This document shows positions 24,924-35,304 of a stretch of 64,000 nucleotides of DNA, one piece after another. A program made the translations under genes and the position numbers. Every line of letters begins with the position of its first letter. The first letter of the stretch is position 1. Source of the DNA: Betaproteobacteria bacterium (GTDB lineage: Bacteria; Pseudomonadota; Gammaproteobacteria; Burkholderiales; JAEUOS01); NCBI GenBank assembly GCA_028292405.1, contig JAQGMJ010000003.1, forward strand, positions 31,281-95,280. The letters run 5' to 3'. The notes under the pieces were generated by a model, which had not been told where the DNA came from, ran no database searches, and saw nothing but the letters and a program-made list of their open reading frames with translations.

Positions 24924-27002
24924 ATGTCCCGCACGCTGTTCGTCACCACCGCCCTGCCCTATGCCAACGGCCCGTTTCACATCGGCCACATCATGGAGTA
25001 CATCCAGGCCGACATCTGGGTGCGTTTCCAGCGCATGCGCGGCAACACGGTGCACTTTGTCGGCGCCGACGACGCGCATGGCGCGCCGATCATGATCGCG
25101 GCTGAAAAGGCCGGCAAGACGCCGCAGGAATTCGTCGCGGAGATCGCCGGTGGGCGCAAGCAATATCTGGACGGGTTTCACATCAGTTTCGACAACTGGC
25201 ACTCGACCGACTCGCCGGAAAACACCGAGCTGTCGCAGGACATCTACCGCAAGCTGAAGGCCAAGGGCCTGATCGCCACCAAGACCATCGAGCAGTTCTA
25301 CGATCCGGTCAAGGGCATGTTCCTGCCGGACCGCTACATCAAGGGCGAGTGTCCGGTGTGCCATTCGCAGGACCAATATGGCGACGCCTGCGAGGTGTGC
25401 AGCTCGGTTTATGCGCCGACCGAGCTGATCAGCCCCTACTCGACGCTCACCGGTGCGGCGCCGGTGATGAAGAGTTCGGAACACTATTTTTTCAAGCTTT
25501 CCGACCCGCAGTGCGTGGACTTTCTGAAAAGCTGGACCGGCGGCGAGCGCCTGCAATCGCAGGTGGCGAACAAGGCGCGCGAGTGGCTGGAGGGCGATAG
25601 CGGCCTGGCCGACTGGGACATTTCGCGCGACGAGCCCTATTTCGGCATCCCGATTCCCGACGCGCCGGGCAAGTATTTCTACGTCTGGCTGGATGCGCCG
25701 GTGGGCTATCTCGCGTCGCTGAAAAACTATTGCGCCAGGGCCGGCATCGATTTCGCGGCGCTGCTGAAGGATCCCGAGACCGAGCAGATCCACTTCATCG
25801 GCAAGGACATCATCTATTTCCACACCCTGTTCTGGCCGGCGATGCTCAAATTCGCCGACTACAAGGTGCCGGACCGCGTGTACGTGCACGGCTTCATGAC
25901 GGTAAAAAGCGAGAAAATGAGCAAGTCTCGCGGCACCGGCATCAGCCCGCTCAAGTATCTCGCCATCGGCATGAATGCCGAATGGCTGCGCTATTACATC
26001 GCGGCCAAGCTGAACTCGAATGTCGAGGATGTGGACTTCATTCCTGACGACTTTATCGCGCGGGTCAACAGCGACCTGATCGGCAAATACGTCAACATCG
26101 CCTCACGCTGCGCCGGCTTTGTCACCAAGAAATTCGGCGGCAAGCTGGATGCGCCGCAATTCTCGCCCGAAATCACCGCTGCCTATAGCGGCGCCGCCGC
26201 GGAGATCGCTGCCTTCTACGAGACCCGCGAATACGGCAAGGCCGCGCGCAAGATCATGGAACTGGCCGACTTGGCGAACCAGTACGTCGACGCCAACAAG
26301 CCCTGGGAACTGGCCAAACAAGCCGGACAGGAAGCGCAGTTGCATGCCGTATGCTCGACCGCGCTTGCGTTGTTCCGCGAGCTGACCTTGTACCTCAAGC
26401 CGATCCTGCCGCATCTGGCCGAGCAGGCGGAAAAGCTGCTGAATGTGGCGCCGATGGCCTGGAGCGACGCATGGAAGCCGCTGGCGGCGGGGCACCAGAT
26501 CAACGCCTACACCCACCTGATGGCTCGCGTCGATCCCAAGCTGCTCGATACCCTGCTGCCGCCGGAGGAAGCCGCCGAGCCGGCACCGGCCAAGGCCGTG
26601 GCAAAGGCAGCGGCCAAGCCTGCGACGAAAGCCGAAGCCAAACCGGCCGATGCAGCCGGCGCCGGTTTGATCAGCATCGACGATTTCGCGAAGGTTGACC
26701 TGCGCATCGCCAGGATCGTCAACGCCGAACACGTCGAAGGTGCGGAAAAGCTGATTAAGATCACGCTCGATGTCGGCGAGGAAAAGCCGCGCACGGTTTT
26801 CGCCGGCATCAAGTCGGCCTATGATCCGGGCACGCTGATCGGCAAGCATACGGTGATGGTGGCCAACCTGGCGCCGCGCAAGATGAAGTTTGGCTTGTCG
26901 GAAGGGATGATTTTGGCGGCGAGCGATCCTGCCGGCAAACACCCTGGCCTGTTCATCCTCCAACCGCATCAAGGCGCTTTGCCCGGAATGAAGGTAAAGT
27001 GA
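24924..27002 (+). CDS. metG: Methionyl-tRNA synthetase
   Basis: A 692-residue class I synthetase that charges tRNA-Met. The HIGH motif is at 19-22 (PFHIGH), the zinc-binding cysteines are in [17 protein letters not shown] and KMSKS is at about 331-335 ([11 protein letters not shown]). The anticodon-binding domain follows, then an Ala/Lys-rich linker and a C-terminal EMAP/Trbp111-type tRNA-binding domain (about 590-692), so it is the full-length dimeric form. Start and length agree with the family. Confidence 0.97.
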   Translation: MSRTLFVTTALPYANGPFHIGHIMEYIQADIWVRFQRMRGNTVHFVGADDAHGAPIMIAAEKAGKTPQEFVAEIAGGRKQYLDGFHISFDNWHSTDSPENTELSQDIYRKLKAKGLIATKTIEQFYDPVKGMFLPDRYIKGECPVCHSQDQYGDACEVCSSVYAPTELISPYSTLTGAAPVMKSSEHYFFKLSDPQCVDFLKSWTGGERLQSQVANKAREWLEGDSGLADWDISRDEPYFGIPIPDAPGKYFYVWLDAPVGYLASLKNYCARAGIDFAALLKDPETEQIHFIGKDIIYFHTLFWPAMLKFADYKVPDRVYVHGFMTVKSEKMSKSRGTGISPLKYLAIGMNAEWLRYYIAAKLNSNVEDVDFIPDDFIARVNSDLIGKYVNIASRCAGFVTKKFGGKLDAPQFSPEITAAYSGAAAEIAAFYETREYGKAARKIMELADLANQYVDANKPWELAKQAGQEAQLHAVCSTALALFRELTLYLKPILPHLAEQAEKLLNVAPMAWSDAWKPLAAGHQINAYTHLMARVDPKLLDTLLPPEEAAEPAPAKAVAKAAAKPATKAEAKPADAAGAGLISIDDFAKVDLRIARIVNAEHVEGAEKLIKITLDVGEEKPRTVFAGIKSAYDPGTLIGKHTVMVANLAPRKMKFGLSEGMILAASDPAGKHPGLFILQPHQGALPGMKVK

Positions 27003-27211
27003 GCGTATTGAAAAACGGCGCGAGCCCTTTTGATCCCCGAAGTCAGAGAAACCCTTCAACGCATGTTCGCCATCGCACACCACCGTGAACTCCCGTCGCG
27101 CATCTCGCGGCGCCGGCAGTTCATCGTGCGCGTGCATCACTGCGGTCCTCCCACGCCGATGTGACCGGGTCTGCCGTCCGGCCGGCCCGCACATTGCTGC
27201 GAGGAGTCCGC

Positions 27212-28978
27212 ATGGCATTCCCCTTACACCCCTTCAAGCCTTACCTGCTGAAAAGCCTGCGCGCGTATGACCGCGAGCAGTTCGCGGCCGACCTGATCTC
27301 CGGCATCACCGTTGGTGTGGTCGCCCTGCCGCTGGCGATGGCCTTCGCGATCGCTTCCGGCACGGTGCCCGAGGCGGGTATTTTCACCGCCATCATCGCC
27401 GGCTTCCTGATCTCCGCCCTGGGCGGATCGCGGGTGCAGATCGGCGGGCCGGCGGGCGCATTTATCGTCATCGTCTACGGCATCATCCAGCAGTACGGGC
27501 TGGCGAACCTGCTGCTGTCGACCATCATGGCGGGGGTGCTGCTGTTCATCATGGGGCTGACGCGCATCGGCTCGCTGATCCGCTTCATCCCGGTGGCGAT
27601 CATCATTGGGTTCACCAACGGCATCGCGGTGCTGATCGCGCTGTCGCAGGTGAAGGATTTTCTCGGCATGAAGATCAAGAACATGCCGGCGGATTTTTTC
27701 GGTGCGGTGTCCGCGATCCTGGAGAACATCGACACGGTGCGCGCGCCGGCACTGGCGATGAGCCTGATATCGCTGGCGCTGATCGTCGCCTGGCCGCGGC
27801 TGGCAGCCGCCATCGGCAAGCGCGGTGACGGCTCGCCACGCGCCAATTTGGTAAAACGCGCCGCCGGCATGACGCGCCTGCCCGGCAGCATCATCGTGCT
27901 GGTGCTGGCCACCGCCGCCACCGCCGCGTTTGGCCTGCCGCTGGAAACCATTGGCAGCAAGTTCGGCGGCATTCCGCAGGGGCTGCCGGCTTTCGCGCTG
28001 CCGAGCTTCGATTGGGAAAAGGCGCGACACCTGGTGGGGCCGACGATCACCATCGCGCTGCTCGGCGCGATCGAGTCGCTGCTCTGCGCTCGGGTGGCCG
28101 ACGGCATGATCGAGGACCGCCACGATCCAAACCAGGAACTGATGGCACAGGGCATCGCGAACTTCGTCGCGCCGTTTTTCGGCGGCATCCCCGCTACCGG
28201 CACCATCGCGCGCACCAGCACCAATGTGCGCGCCGGGGCACGCTCGCCTGTCGCCGGCATCGTCCATGCCTTCACGCTGCTGCTGATCGTGCTGGTGGCC
28301 GCGCCGCTGGCCAAAAACGTACCGCTGGCGGCTCTGGCCGCCATCCTGCTGTTCGTCGCCTGGAACATGGGCGAGTGGCGCGAGTTCGCGCGCCTGAAGC
28401 ACTTCAACTCGACCTACCGGGTCACCATGCTGGCCACTTTTTTCCTTACGGTGGTGTTCGACCTCACGGTCGCGGTCGAGGCCGGCCTGGTGCTGGCCTG
28501 CCTGTTTTTTATTTACCGCATTTCCAGCCTGACCAAGATCGAGCCGGTGGCGGCGGCGGACCTGCCGGCGGACATGGGCATCGCGCCAGGGGTGCGCGCC
28601 TACCGTCTGTTCGGCTCGCTGTTTTTCGGCGCCATCGGCAAGATCGAGGCATTGCTGGATTTCGACCACGACGAGGAAGGTATCAAGGCGATGGTGCTGG
28701 ACATGCACCACGTGATCAACATCGACACCACCGGGCTGGATACCCTGGAAGTGCTGCGCAAGGCATTGGCGCGGCGCGGGGCGCAGCTGATTATTTGCGA
28801 CCTCAACCCACAGCCGCGGTCCATCATCACCCGTACCGGCTACCTGTTGAATCTGGGCATGGAAAACCTGTTGCCGGATTTGCGCAGCGCGCTGGTGCGG
28901 GCAGCCGCCCTCGGCATCACGCCGGTAGCAGATACGCCGCCTAATGCATCCGAACCCGCTCAGGAGGCGCAGCCTTGA
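27212..28978 (+). CDS. SulP family inorganic anion transporter with STAS domain
   Basis: A 588-residue transporter with 10-12 membrane helices, the family segment [22 protein letters not shown] near the start, [19 protein letters not shown], and a cytoplasmic STAS domain (about 455-560) containing [19 protein letters not shown]. SulP proteins move sulfate, bicarbonate or dicarboxylates; the substrate is open here and no carbonic anhydrase is fused. GAGGAG precedes the ATG at 27212. The 209 bases before it hold no recognisable gene. The stop overlaps the acyP start. Confidence 0.9.
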   Translation: MAFPLHPFKPYLLKSLRAYDREQFAADLISGITVGVVALPLAMAFAIASGTVPEAGIFTAIIAGFLISALGGSRVQIGGPAGAFIVIVYGIIQQYGLANLLLSTIMAGVLLFIMGLTRIGSLIRFIPVAIIIGFTNGIAVLIALSQVKDFLGMKIKNMPADFFGAVSAILENIDTVRAPALAMSLISLALIVAWPRLAAAIGKRGDGSPRANLVKRAAGMTRLPGSIIVLVLATAATAAFGLPLETIGSKFGGIPQGLPAFALPSFDWEKARHLVGPTITIALLGAIESLLCARVADGMIEDRHDPNQELMAQGIANFVAPFFGGIPATGTIARTSTNVRAGARSPVAGIVHAFTLLLIVLVAAPLAKNVPLAALAAILLFVAWNMGEWREFARLKHFNSTYRVTMLATFFLTVVFDLTVAVEAGLVLACLFFIYRISSLTKIEPVAAADLPADMGIAPGVRAYRLFGSLFFGAIGKIEALLDFDHDEEGIKAMVLDMHHVINIDTTGLDTLEVLRKALARRGAQLIICDLNPQPRSIITRTGYLLNLGMENLLPDLRSALVRAAALGITPVADTPPNASEPAQEAQP

Positions 28979-29268
28979 CTGCAACCGTCACCCGCCACTT
29001 GCGCATCACCGGGCGCGTGCAGGGTGTGGGCTACCGCGCTTCGCTGCTGGGCGTGGCCGAACAACTCGGCCTCAAGGGCTGGGTGCGCAATTGCCGCGAC
29101 GGCAGCGTGGAGGCGGTGGCGCAAGGCGCCGCGCAGGCAGTGGAAGACCTGGCAGCCTGGGCGCAGAACGGGCCGCCGCATGCGCGGGTAGATATTGTGC
29201 AAGTGAGCGAAGCCGGCGAGGAATACCATGGCCCCTACGCCGGTTTTCACGTCCGCGCGGACGTCTGA
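28975..29268 (+). CDS. acyP: Acylphosphatase
   Basis: A 97-residue acylphosphatase hydrolysing carboxyl-phosphate bonds. The phosphate loop GRVQGVGYR with its catalytic arginine and the [18 protein letters not shown] segment with the catalytic asparagine are both intact. The start is TTG, overlapping the SulP stop (TTGA), with AGGAGG nine bases upstream, so it is translationally coupled to the transporter. Confidence 0.92.
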   Translation: MTATVTRHLRITGRVQGVGYRASLLGVAEQLGLKGWVRNCRDGSVEAVAQGAAQAVEDLAAWAQNGPPHARVDIVQVSEAGEEYHGPYAGFHVRADV

Positions 29269-29271
29269 GCG

Positions 29272-29736
29272 TCAGGCAAACAAGGCGCGCATGCGCTCCA
29301 GGTAGGCCCGGGCTTCCGGAGCGCCTTCGGCCGGCGCCCAGGTTGCGCGTTCCGCCTCGGTGATGGCCACATACGGCCCGGCCTTGGCTTCGAAAAAAAT
29401 CGAGCCGGGCGCCAGCGCGACCAGGGTGTGGAAAGTGCCGTGCGCAATATCGACGCCGATGTCGGGCGCATTCGCCGCTAGCACCGCCGTGGTCCGCACC
29501 GCACCGTTTTCGTCGAACAGCACCAGGCCGAAGCGGCCGCGCAAGGCGACGATGGTTTCGTCCTTGCTCCGGTCGAGATGGCGGTGCGGCATCACGTAGG
29601 AGTCGGGCTCCAGGGCGTTGAGCAGGCGGTGCGCAGCGTCTTCGTTGGCACCGTGGAAATTGCGGTTCTTGCGCCGGCGCGGGCTGGCCGCGGCTTCGGC
29701 GGCCACTTCGTCGAGCATCTGTTGCGTAATCAGCAT
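29272..29736 (-). CDS. WbuC-family cupin metalloprotein
   Basis: A 154-residue single-domain cupin. The motif with PHRHLDRSKDETIVALRG holds the metal-binding His and Glu residues, and the second cupin motif is GVDIAHGTFHTLVAL. The opening MLITQQMLDEVAAEA and the RRRKNRNFHG segment match the WbuC family, sometimes found in O-antigen loci and sometimes, as here, alone. No sugar genes are adjacent and the function is unknown. Convergent with acyP, divergent from cobU. Confidence 0.8.
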   Translation of the reverse strand: MLITQQMLDEVAAEAAASPRRRKNRNFHGANEDAAHRLLNALEPDSYVMPHRHLDRSKDETIVALRGRFGLVLFDENGAVRTTAVLAANAPDIGVDIAHGTFHTLVALAPGSIFFEAKAGPYVAITEAERATWAPAEGAPEARAYLERMRALFA

Positions 29737-29792
29737 AGCGTAAATGAATAAATGTAAATGTCCATTATCGCAGCTTGCACCGCGGGCGGCCT

Positions 29793-29798
29793 TACAAT
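29793..29798 (+). promoter_or_regulatory. Candidate -10 box for a leaderless cobU transcript
   Basis: TACAAT ends 6 bases before the cobU ATG (spacer CCCGCC), with no Shine-Dalgarno sequence. The 68-base gap to the divergent cupin gene leaves no room for a riboswitch. Confidence 0.4.
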
Positions 29799-29804
29799 CC
29801 CGCC

Positions 29805-30353
29805 ATGCCTTTGCACCTCATCCTGGGCGGCGCGCGCTCCGGCAAAAGCCGCCATGCCGAGCAACTGGCGCTGGCCGCCGGCGCACCGGTCACCTATATC
29901 GCCACCGCGCGCGCGGGCGATGCGGAGATGCGCGCGCGCATCGCGCATCATCGGCAGCGCCGCCCCTCCGGGTGGGAGACGATCGAAGCGCCGGTCGAGC
30001 TGGCCGCCGCCTTGCGAAAGAACGCCGCGGCCGGCAGGACGGTGATCGTCGACTGCCTCACCCTTTGGCTGAACAACCTGCTGTTCGATGGCCACACGGG
30101 CGATGCCGATGAACGCCTTATCGAGCCGCCGCCGCTTTATGCACAACAGCACGCCGCGCTGCTGGAGACCCTGCCGGCCCTGCCCGGCGCCATTCTTTGC
30201 GTCAGCAACGAGATCGGCTTCGGCGTCATCCCCCTGGGCGCGCTGACGCGCTTTTTCGCCGACGAGATGGGCCGCCTGAACCAGTCCGTCGCCGCGCGCG
30301 CCGGCCGGGTCACGCTGATGGTTGCCGGCCTGCCGCTGGAGCTGAAGGCGTGA
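29805..30353 (+). CDS. cobU: Adenosylcobinamide kinase / GTP:adenosylcobinamide-phosphate guanylyltransferase
   Basis: A 182-residue CobU that phosphorylates adenosylcobinamide and adds GMP, activating it for nucleotide-loop assembly. The P-loop GGARSGKS is at 8-15, the nucleotide-binding RIAHHRQRRPSGWETIEAP carries the conserved histidine, and DCLTLWLNNLL and VSNEIGFGVIPL are family blocks. The C-terminal end overlaps the btuF start. cobS, cobT and cobC are not in the window, so salvage is completed elsewhere. Confidence 0.94.
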   Translation: MPLHLILGGARSGKSRHAEQLALAAGAPVTYIATARAGDAEMRARIAHHRQRRPSGWETIEAPVELAAALRKNAAAGRTVIVDCLTLWLNNLLFDGHTGDADERLIEPPPLYAQQHAALLETLPALPGAILCVSNEIGFGVIPLGALTRFFADEMGRLNQSVAARAGRVTLMVAGLPLELKA

Positions 30354-31231
30354 TGCGCGCGCTTGTCTTGCTGCTACTCGGCCTGTGCGCGGCCGCACAA
30401 GCCGCGCCGGTGACGCTCACCGACGATGCCGGCAACAGCCTCACCCTGCCCGCGTCGGCGCAGCGCATCGTCAGCCTGGCACCGCACGTCACTGAACTGC
30501 TGTTCGCGGCGGGCGCGGGAGAGAAGATCGTCGGCACGGTGGAGTACAGCGACTATCCGGCGCAGGCCAAGGCGATCCCGCGCGTCGGCGACAACCAGCG
30601 CCTGGACCTGGAACGCATCCTCGCCTTGCATCCGGACCTGATCGTGGTCTGGCTGCACGGCAACGCGCAGCGCCAGCTCGATCAATTGCGCCGCCTGGGC
30701 ATACCGATGTTCTACAGCGAGCCGAAAAAACTCGCCGATATCGGCCCGGCGATCGAGGTCCTGGGCCGCCTGGCCGGCACCGAAATCACAGCAACGCAGG
30801 CGGCGCGGCAATACGATATCCGCTTGGCACGCTTGACCCGGGAGAATTCCGTCAAGGCGCCGCTGAAGGTGTTTTTCCAGATCTGGGACCAGCCGGTGAT
30901 GACCATCAACAACGGCCACCTGATGTCGGACGCGATCCAGACCTGCGGCGGGCGCAATGTCTTCGGCGCGCTGCCCGCGCTGGTGCCGACCATCGACATC
31001 GAGGCGGTGCTGGCGGCCGACCCGCAGGTGATCGTCGCCAGCGGCGCCGATGCCACCCGGCCGCCCTGGCTGGACGACTGGAAGCGCTGGCAGCGCCTGG
31101 ACGCGGTACGGCAGAACAATCTTTATTTCATCCCGCCGGAGCTGATCACCCGCCTGGCGCCGCGCGTGCTCGATGGCGTCGAGATGCTGTGCAAGGAGTT
31201 GGACGAGGCGCGCTCCCACAAGCTGAACTAG
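30353..31231 (+). CDS. btuF: Cobalamin ABC transporter periplasmic binding protein
   Basis: A 292-residue binding protein of the helical-backbone class. The signal peptide MRALVLLLLGLCAAAQA is clear; the mature part has QRIVSLAPHVTELLFAAGAG and VGTVEYSDYPAQAKAIPRVG, the BtuF/FhuD pattern, and GGRNVFGALPALVPTIDIEAV in the second lobe. The ATG overlaps the cobU stop by 3 bases (ATGATG context), so the pair is coupled. Convergent with the transporter ATPase gene, 10 bases apart. B12 specificity is inferred from cobU and the riboswitch-led receptor. Confidence 0.88.
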   Translation: MRALVLLLLGLCAAAQAAPVTLTDDAGNSLTLPASAQRIVSLAPHVTELLFAAGAGEKIVGTVEYSDYPAQAKAIPRVGDNQRLDLERILALHPDLIVVWLHGNAQRQLDQLRRLGIPMFYSEPKKLADIGPAIEVLGRLAGTEITATQAARQYDIRLARLTRENSVKAPLKVFFQIWDQPVMTINNGHLMSDAIQTCGGRNVFGALPALVPTIDIEAVLAADPQVIVASGADATRPPWLDDWKRWQRLDAVRQNNLYFIPPELITRLAPRVLDGVEMLCKELDEARSHKLN

Positions 31232-31241
31232 GCAGGCCCAA

Positions 31242-32003
31242 TCAGCCCTGCGGGAAGAACCAATCGGCGCCCTGCCCGCTCACCACCTGCATCGGATGGC
31301 GGTAGATGCGCGACAGGTTTTCCGCCGTCAGCATGTGGGCCACCGGCCCGGCGCTGACTGTGCCGGCGCCATCGAGCAGCAGGGCATGGGTGGCATAACG
31401 TGCCGCCAGGTTGATGTCGTGCAGGGCCGCGATCACCACGCGCCCTTCCCTGGCCAGGCCGCGCAACAGGGCGCTGACAGTGGCCTGCTGTGCCACGTCC
31501 TGGTGGCTGGTCGGCTCGTCGAGCAGGCAGATGCGTGGGTCCTGCAGCAGCAGGGTCGCCAGGCTGACCCGCTGGCGCTCGCCGCCGGAGAGGGTTTTGA
31601 CGCTGCGCGCCTCGTAGCCTTCGAGGCCGACGCGCGCCAGCACCGCGCGCGCTGCCGCCACATCCGCCGCGCCTTCCCAGGTCCAGGGGTCGAGATGCGG
31701 GTGCCGGCCGATCAGCGCGGTCTCCAGCACGCCGGCATCGAAAGCATCATGCGCCTGCTGGGCCACGAAGCCGCGCTCGAGCGCCAGCGCATGCCGCTCC
31801 CACTGCGCCAGGGCCCGGCCCTTGATCAGCACCTCGCCGCGCGCCGGCGCCACCAGCCCGGCGAGCGCGCGCAGCAGCGTGGTCTTGCCCGCGCCGTTGG
31901 CGCCAAGCACGCACCAGAATTCGCCGGCGTGGGCGCGCCAGTCGAAGTCCTTGACCAGGCTGCGCGCGCCGGCGTTGAGCGCCAGGCCGTGCGCCTCGAT
32001 CAT
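31242..32003 (-). CDS. btuD: Cobalamin ABC transporter ATPase
   Basis: A 253-residue ATPase of the iron-chelate/B12 class. Walker A is GANGAGKTT, signature LSGGERQRV, Walker B ICLLDEPTSH and the switch histidine is in ALHDINLAARYA. Starts upstream of 32003 exist (including an in-frame GTG) but would add unconserved residues and overlap btuC; a GGGCGAGG run precedes 32003. Third in btuB-btuC-btuD on this strand. Confidence 0.88.
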   Translation of the reverse strand: MIEAHGLALNAGARSLVKDFDWRAHAGEFWCVLGANGAGKTTLLRALAGLVAPARGEVLIKGRALAQWERHALALERGFVAQQAHDAFDAGVLETALIGRHPHLDPWTWEGAADVAAARAVLARVGLEGYEARSVKTLSGGERQRVSLATLLLQDPRICLLDEPTSHQDVAQQATVSALLRGLAREGRVVIAALHDINLAARYATHALLLDGAGTVSAGPVAHMLTAENLSRIYRHPMQVVSGQGADWFFPQG

Positions 32004-32022
32004 CGCCTCGCCCGTAACCGAT

Positions 32023-33003
32023 TCAGCCACGCGCGTCCCTCCATAGCAAGGCAAGAAACAGCGGCGCGCCGACCAGGGACATCACCGCGCCGGTGGGCAA
32101 CTGCAGCGGCGCCACCACCGTGCGCGCCACCGTATCGGCCAAGAGCAGCAAGATGCCGCCGGCCACCACGCAGGCCGGCAGCAGCACGCGCTGGTCGTTG
32201 CCGACCACCAGCCGCACCAGGTGCGGCGCCACCAGGCCGACGAAACCCACTGTGCCCGCCGTGGCCACCGCTGCCGCGGTAACGATGGAAGCGGCGCCGA
32301 AAGCCGTCAGGCGCAGCGCCCGCACGTTGACCCCCAGGGACTGCGCCAGCGCGTCGCCGCGCGCCAGCACGTTGAGGGATCGGGCGCACGGATAGGCGAT
32401 GAGGAAGGCCGCCAGCAGGGCGCACCAGACTGCGCGGCTGTCATCTACCCCGGCAAGGTCGCCGAGCAGCCAGAACAGCATGCCGCGCAACTGCGCTTCC
32501 GGCGCCACCGCCAGCATCAGGGCAACCAGCGCGCCGCTGATCGCCGCCAGGGCCACGCCTGAGAGCAGCAGGCGCACCGCGCCGCCGGGCGCGATGTCGT
32601 CGCCGAAGTCGCGCCGCGCCATCAGCATCAAGAGGCCCATCACCGTGGCCGCGCCGGCGGCCGCGCCGAGATTGATCCAGGCCAGCGCCGCGCCGGTAAG
32701 CATCGCCAGCAGCGCGCCGATGGCGGCGCCGCCGGAGGCGCCCAGCAGGTAGGGTTCGGCCAGGGCGTTGCGCAGCAGAGCCTGCATCAGCGCGCCTGCA
32801 AGGGCCAGCGCGCCGCCGACGCCAAAAGCGGCGAGCGCACGCGGCAGGCGCAGGCGCAATACGATCTCCGCCTGCTCACCGCCGAACAATGCGCGAAAGA
32901 CCGCGCCGGGCGCAAGGGCCACGCTGCCGCTCATCAGCGCCACCGCGAAAGCCGCCAGCGCCAGCACAACCAGCAGCAGCCACAGCAACAGCGGACGGCG
33001 CAT
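32023..33003 (-). CDS. btuC: Cobalamin ABC transporter permease (FecCD family)
   Basis: A 326-residue permease with about ten membrane helices. LRLPRALAAFGVGGALALAGALMQALLRNALAEPYLLGASGGAAIGAL spans the family core (helices 2-4), and FVGLVAPHLVRLVVGNDQR is the cytoplasmic coupling loop near the C-terminus. The first helix begins right after the chosen start at 33003. Located between the TonB receptor and the ATPase on the same strand. Confidence 0.9.
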   Translation of the reverse strand: MRRPLLLWLLLVVLALAAFAVALMSGSVALAPGAVFRALFGGEQAEIVLRLRLPRALAAFGVGGALALAGALMQALLRNALAEPYLLGASGGAAIGALLAMLTGAALAWINLGAAAGAATVMGLLMLMARRDFGDDIAPGGAVRLLLSGVALAAISGALVALMLAVAPEAQLRGMLFWLLGDLAGVDDSRAVWCALLAAFLIAYPCARSLNVLARGDALAQSLGVNVRALRLTAFGAASIVTAAAVATAGTVGFVGLVAPHLVRLVVGNDQRVLLPACVVAGGILLLLADTVARTVVAPLQLPTGAVMSLVGAPLFLALLWRDARG

Positions 33004-33078
33004 GCAATGCTCCAAAAACGTGGTGCCCGACTTTAACAGGGCGCGCCCGCCAACCAAAACCCAGTGCGCCCTGCCGGC

Positions 33079-35148
33079 CTAGAAGTGCGCCACCGCGCTG
33101 ACGAATACGGCGCGCCGGCGTTCGGGATAGACGTTGTAATTTCCCGGCGTGCTGGTACTGGCGATGCCGTAGTCGTAATAGCCCTTGTTGCCGAGGTTCT
33201 TGCCGCTGACGCTCAAATCGACGTTGCCGATGCGCCGCGTGTACTTGGCGTCGATGGTCGAGTAGGCAGGGATGCGCTGCCCGAAGGTGTTGCCCTCGTC
33301 GTTGTCGAAGATCTGGCTGCCGATATACTGCCAGCCGACATTCACCGTATCGACGCCGGTGATGCGCCAGTTGGCCTGCAGCGTGGCGCGCTGGCGCGGC
33401 ACGATGGGCACTTCCTTGCCGGTGACGTCGAGGCTGCCGGTCATGCCACTGCGAAAGCGCGCCCGCACCTGGGTGTAGAAGGCACTCAGGTCAAGGTCGG
33501 AGCGGGGCCGCCATTTCACCGTCAGTTCGAAGCCGCTGCGCTCCGTGGGGGGAAGGTTGACGTTGGAGCCGAAGCCACCGCCGCCGACGAAAGGCGAAAA
33601 CATGATTTCATCGTGCAGGCGGCTATCAAAGAGGTGCAATTCAGCATCGAAGGGGCGCGAGGTGTAGGCGAGGCCGGCGTCGATGTCCCTTGAGGTCTGC
33701 GGCAACAAAAAGCCTGGTGTCGGAAAGCGTCCCGAGTTGTCGTCGATATTGCCGATGCGAAAACTATTGGCAACTTTGCCGTACACCGTCCATGCAGGCA
33801 TGAAATTCCAGGAGGCGCCCAGTTCTTCCGCATGCAGCTTGCGGTCGTTGGTGCTGAAAGGTGTGACCGGGAAGCTCTGCGGGTCTATCATTGACTGCTT
33901 CAGGGTCTCGCGCCGAGCGCCGAGCGTCAGGCGAATCTTGCCGATATTGAGGTCGTCCTTGAAATAGAACGCCTCGTTATGCTGCGTACCTATCATGTCC
34001 TGGAACAGACCCGCGGCGCTCAACCCCTCCTCGCTGCCGGCCTGTCGGCCGACCAGGGCCCATCGCGAGCGGTCGTAGCCCACCACGAACTGATTCTCCA
34101 GGCCGAACAGCGGTGCGGTGACGCGAACACGCGGGCTGAAACCCTCCACGCCCATGCCGCGTCGGTTGAAAAAGCCCGGGCTGGAAAAGCGGTCTACCTT
34201 GTCGCGCCGGAACGCGTCCGCCGCGATTTCAACCCACTGCCAGCGATAGTTTCCGTAAAGAGTGTAGCGGTTGGCGTCGGTATCGGCCCAGTCGGATGGC
34301 GTCGTGGTGCCGCGCGGATCGGTCTGGTAGGTCGTTTGGCTGCGGCTGCCCGGAAGCAGCGAATGGCTGCGCTCGCTGGCGACGCTCACCCCGGCCTCGC
34401 CGTGCTCGCCGATCACCCGAAAGCGCCCGGACATGTTTTCCTGCTCGACCCCATTGTTGACGCGGTAGTTGTCGCTCGAATACTTGTTGTACGCGAAGTC
34501 CGCTCCCAGCGCCGCGCCGCCGAGCATGACCAGCGGCTTGCCGGCAATGCCGCCGTCGGCGCTGAAATTGGTGGTGCCGTAGCTTCCGGCAAGCACGCCG
34601 ACGTTGAGGTTCTTGCTGCCCTCGGCGGATTTTTTGGTGATCACGTTGACTACACCCCCGGTCGCGCCGCTGCCATACAGCACCGCGCCGCTGCCGCGCA
34701 GGATTTCGATTCGCTCGATGCTGTTGAGCGGAACGGACGAAAGCCGCGCCGGCTGTTGCTCATTTTCGGAGACGCGCACGCCGTCGATCAGCACAAGGGT
34801 GTTCTGGTCGCCGGTGACGCCGAAGCCGCGCAGGTCGATCGGCGCGTCCAGGGTGCTGTTGAGGTTCATCCGCGTCATCACCCCGCCCAGCTGGCGTAGC
34901 GCGTCGTAGATCGTGAGGGCGCCGCTTTTCGCGATTTCGTCGGCAGTGATGACCGTGGTGCCTATCGCCGTCTGCGCGTTCACCGGTTCGGAAAACCGCG
35001 ACCCTGTCACCACCACCTGCGGCAATTCACCGTTGGCGGCCGGCGCCTGCGCGACTTCCGTGTTTTGCTGCGCGCCGGCATACGCGCCGTGCAATGCCAA
35101 TACGATCCCCAGCAGGCGTACCCGCGGTGCTACGGTTGAATAAGACAA
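33079..35148 (-). CDS. btuB: TonB-dependent outer-membrane receptor, BtuB-like
   Basis: A 689-residue receptor: signal peptide (hydrophobic VRLLGIVLALHGAYAGAQ), a plug domain with TGDQNTLVLIDGVRV and IERIEILRGSGAVLYGSGATGGVVNVITK, a 22-strand barrel, and a C-terminal aromatic end (VSAVAHF). The start is taken as TTG at 35148: AGGAGAAAGAGC lies just before it and the signal peptide begins immediately, whereas longer frames run into the leader. A cobalamin riboswitch upstream identifies the ligand as B12 or another corrinoid. First gene of btuB-btuC-btuD. Confidence 0.88.
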   Translation of the reverse strand: MSYSTVAPRVRLLGIVLALHGAYAGAQQNTEVAQAPAANGELPQVVVTGSRFSEPVNAQTAIGTTVITADEIAKSGALTIYDALRQLGGVMTRMNLNSTLDAPIDLRGFGVTGDQNTLVLIDGVRVSENEQQPARLSSVPLNSIERIEILRGSGAVLYGSGATGGVVNVITKKSAEGSKNLNVGVLAGSYGTTNFSADGGIAGKPLVMLGGAALGADFAYNKYSSDNYRVNNGVEQENMSGRFRVIGEHGEAGVSVASERSHSLLPGSRSQTTYQTDPRGTTTPSDWADTDANRYTLYGNYRWQWVEIAADAFRRDKVDRFSSPGFFNRRGMGVEGFSPRVRVTAPLFGLENQFVVGYDRSRWALVGRQAGSEEGLSAAGLFQDMIGTQHNEAFYFKDDLNIGKIRLTLGARRETLKQSMIDPQSFPVTPFSTNDRKLHAEELGASWNFMPAWTVYGKVANSFRIGNIDDNSGRFPTPGFLLPQTSRDIDAGLAYTSRPFDAELHLFDSRLHDEIMFSPFVGGGGFGSNVNLPPTERSGFELTVKWRPRSDLDLSAFYTQVRARFRSGMTGSLDVTGKEVPIVPRQRATLQANWRITGVDTVNVGWQYIGSQIFDNDEGNTFGQRIPAYSTIDAKYTRRIGNVDLSVSGKNLGNKGYYDYGIASTSTPGNYNVYPERRRAVFVSAVAHF

Positions 35149-35304
35149 GCTCTTTCTCCTCGCCGGGCCAGCGTCCCCGCAGGCCCAAATCACACTTAAC
35201 GAACGAGCGGCGGGAGGAGATATTTGTTTTGCAGGCAGGCAGGAGTACGGCGGCGCCATCGAGGCTTAAGCCGGACACGCGCCAGCCGCCCTCCGCAGCC
35301 ACTC

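Noticed and set aside
27224..28984. 586-codon minus-strand frame opposite the SulP transporter
   Set aside because: Antisense shadow; the transporter is unambiguous.
35149..35259. ATG at 35259 as the start of the TonB receptor
   Set aside because: It would place 37 unconserved residues before the signal peptide; TTG at 35148 has a good ribosome site.
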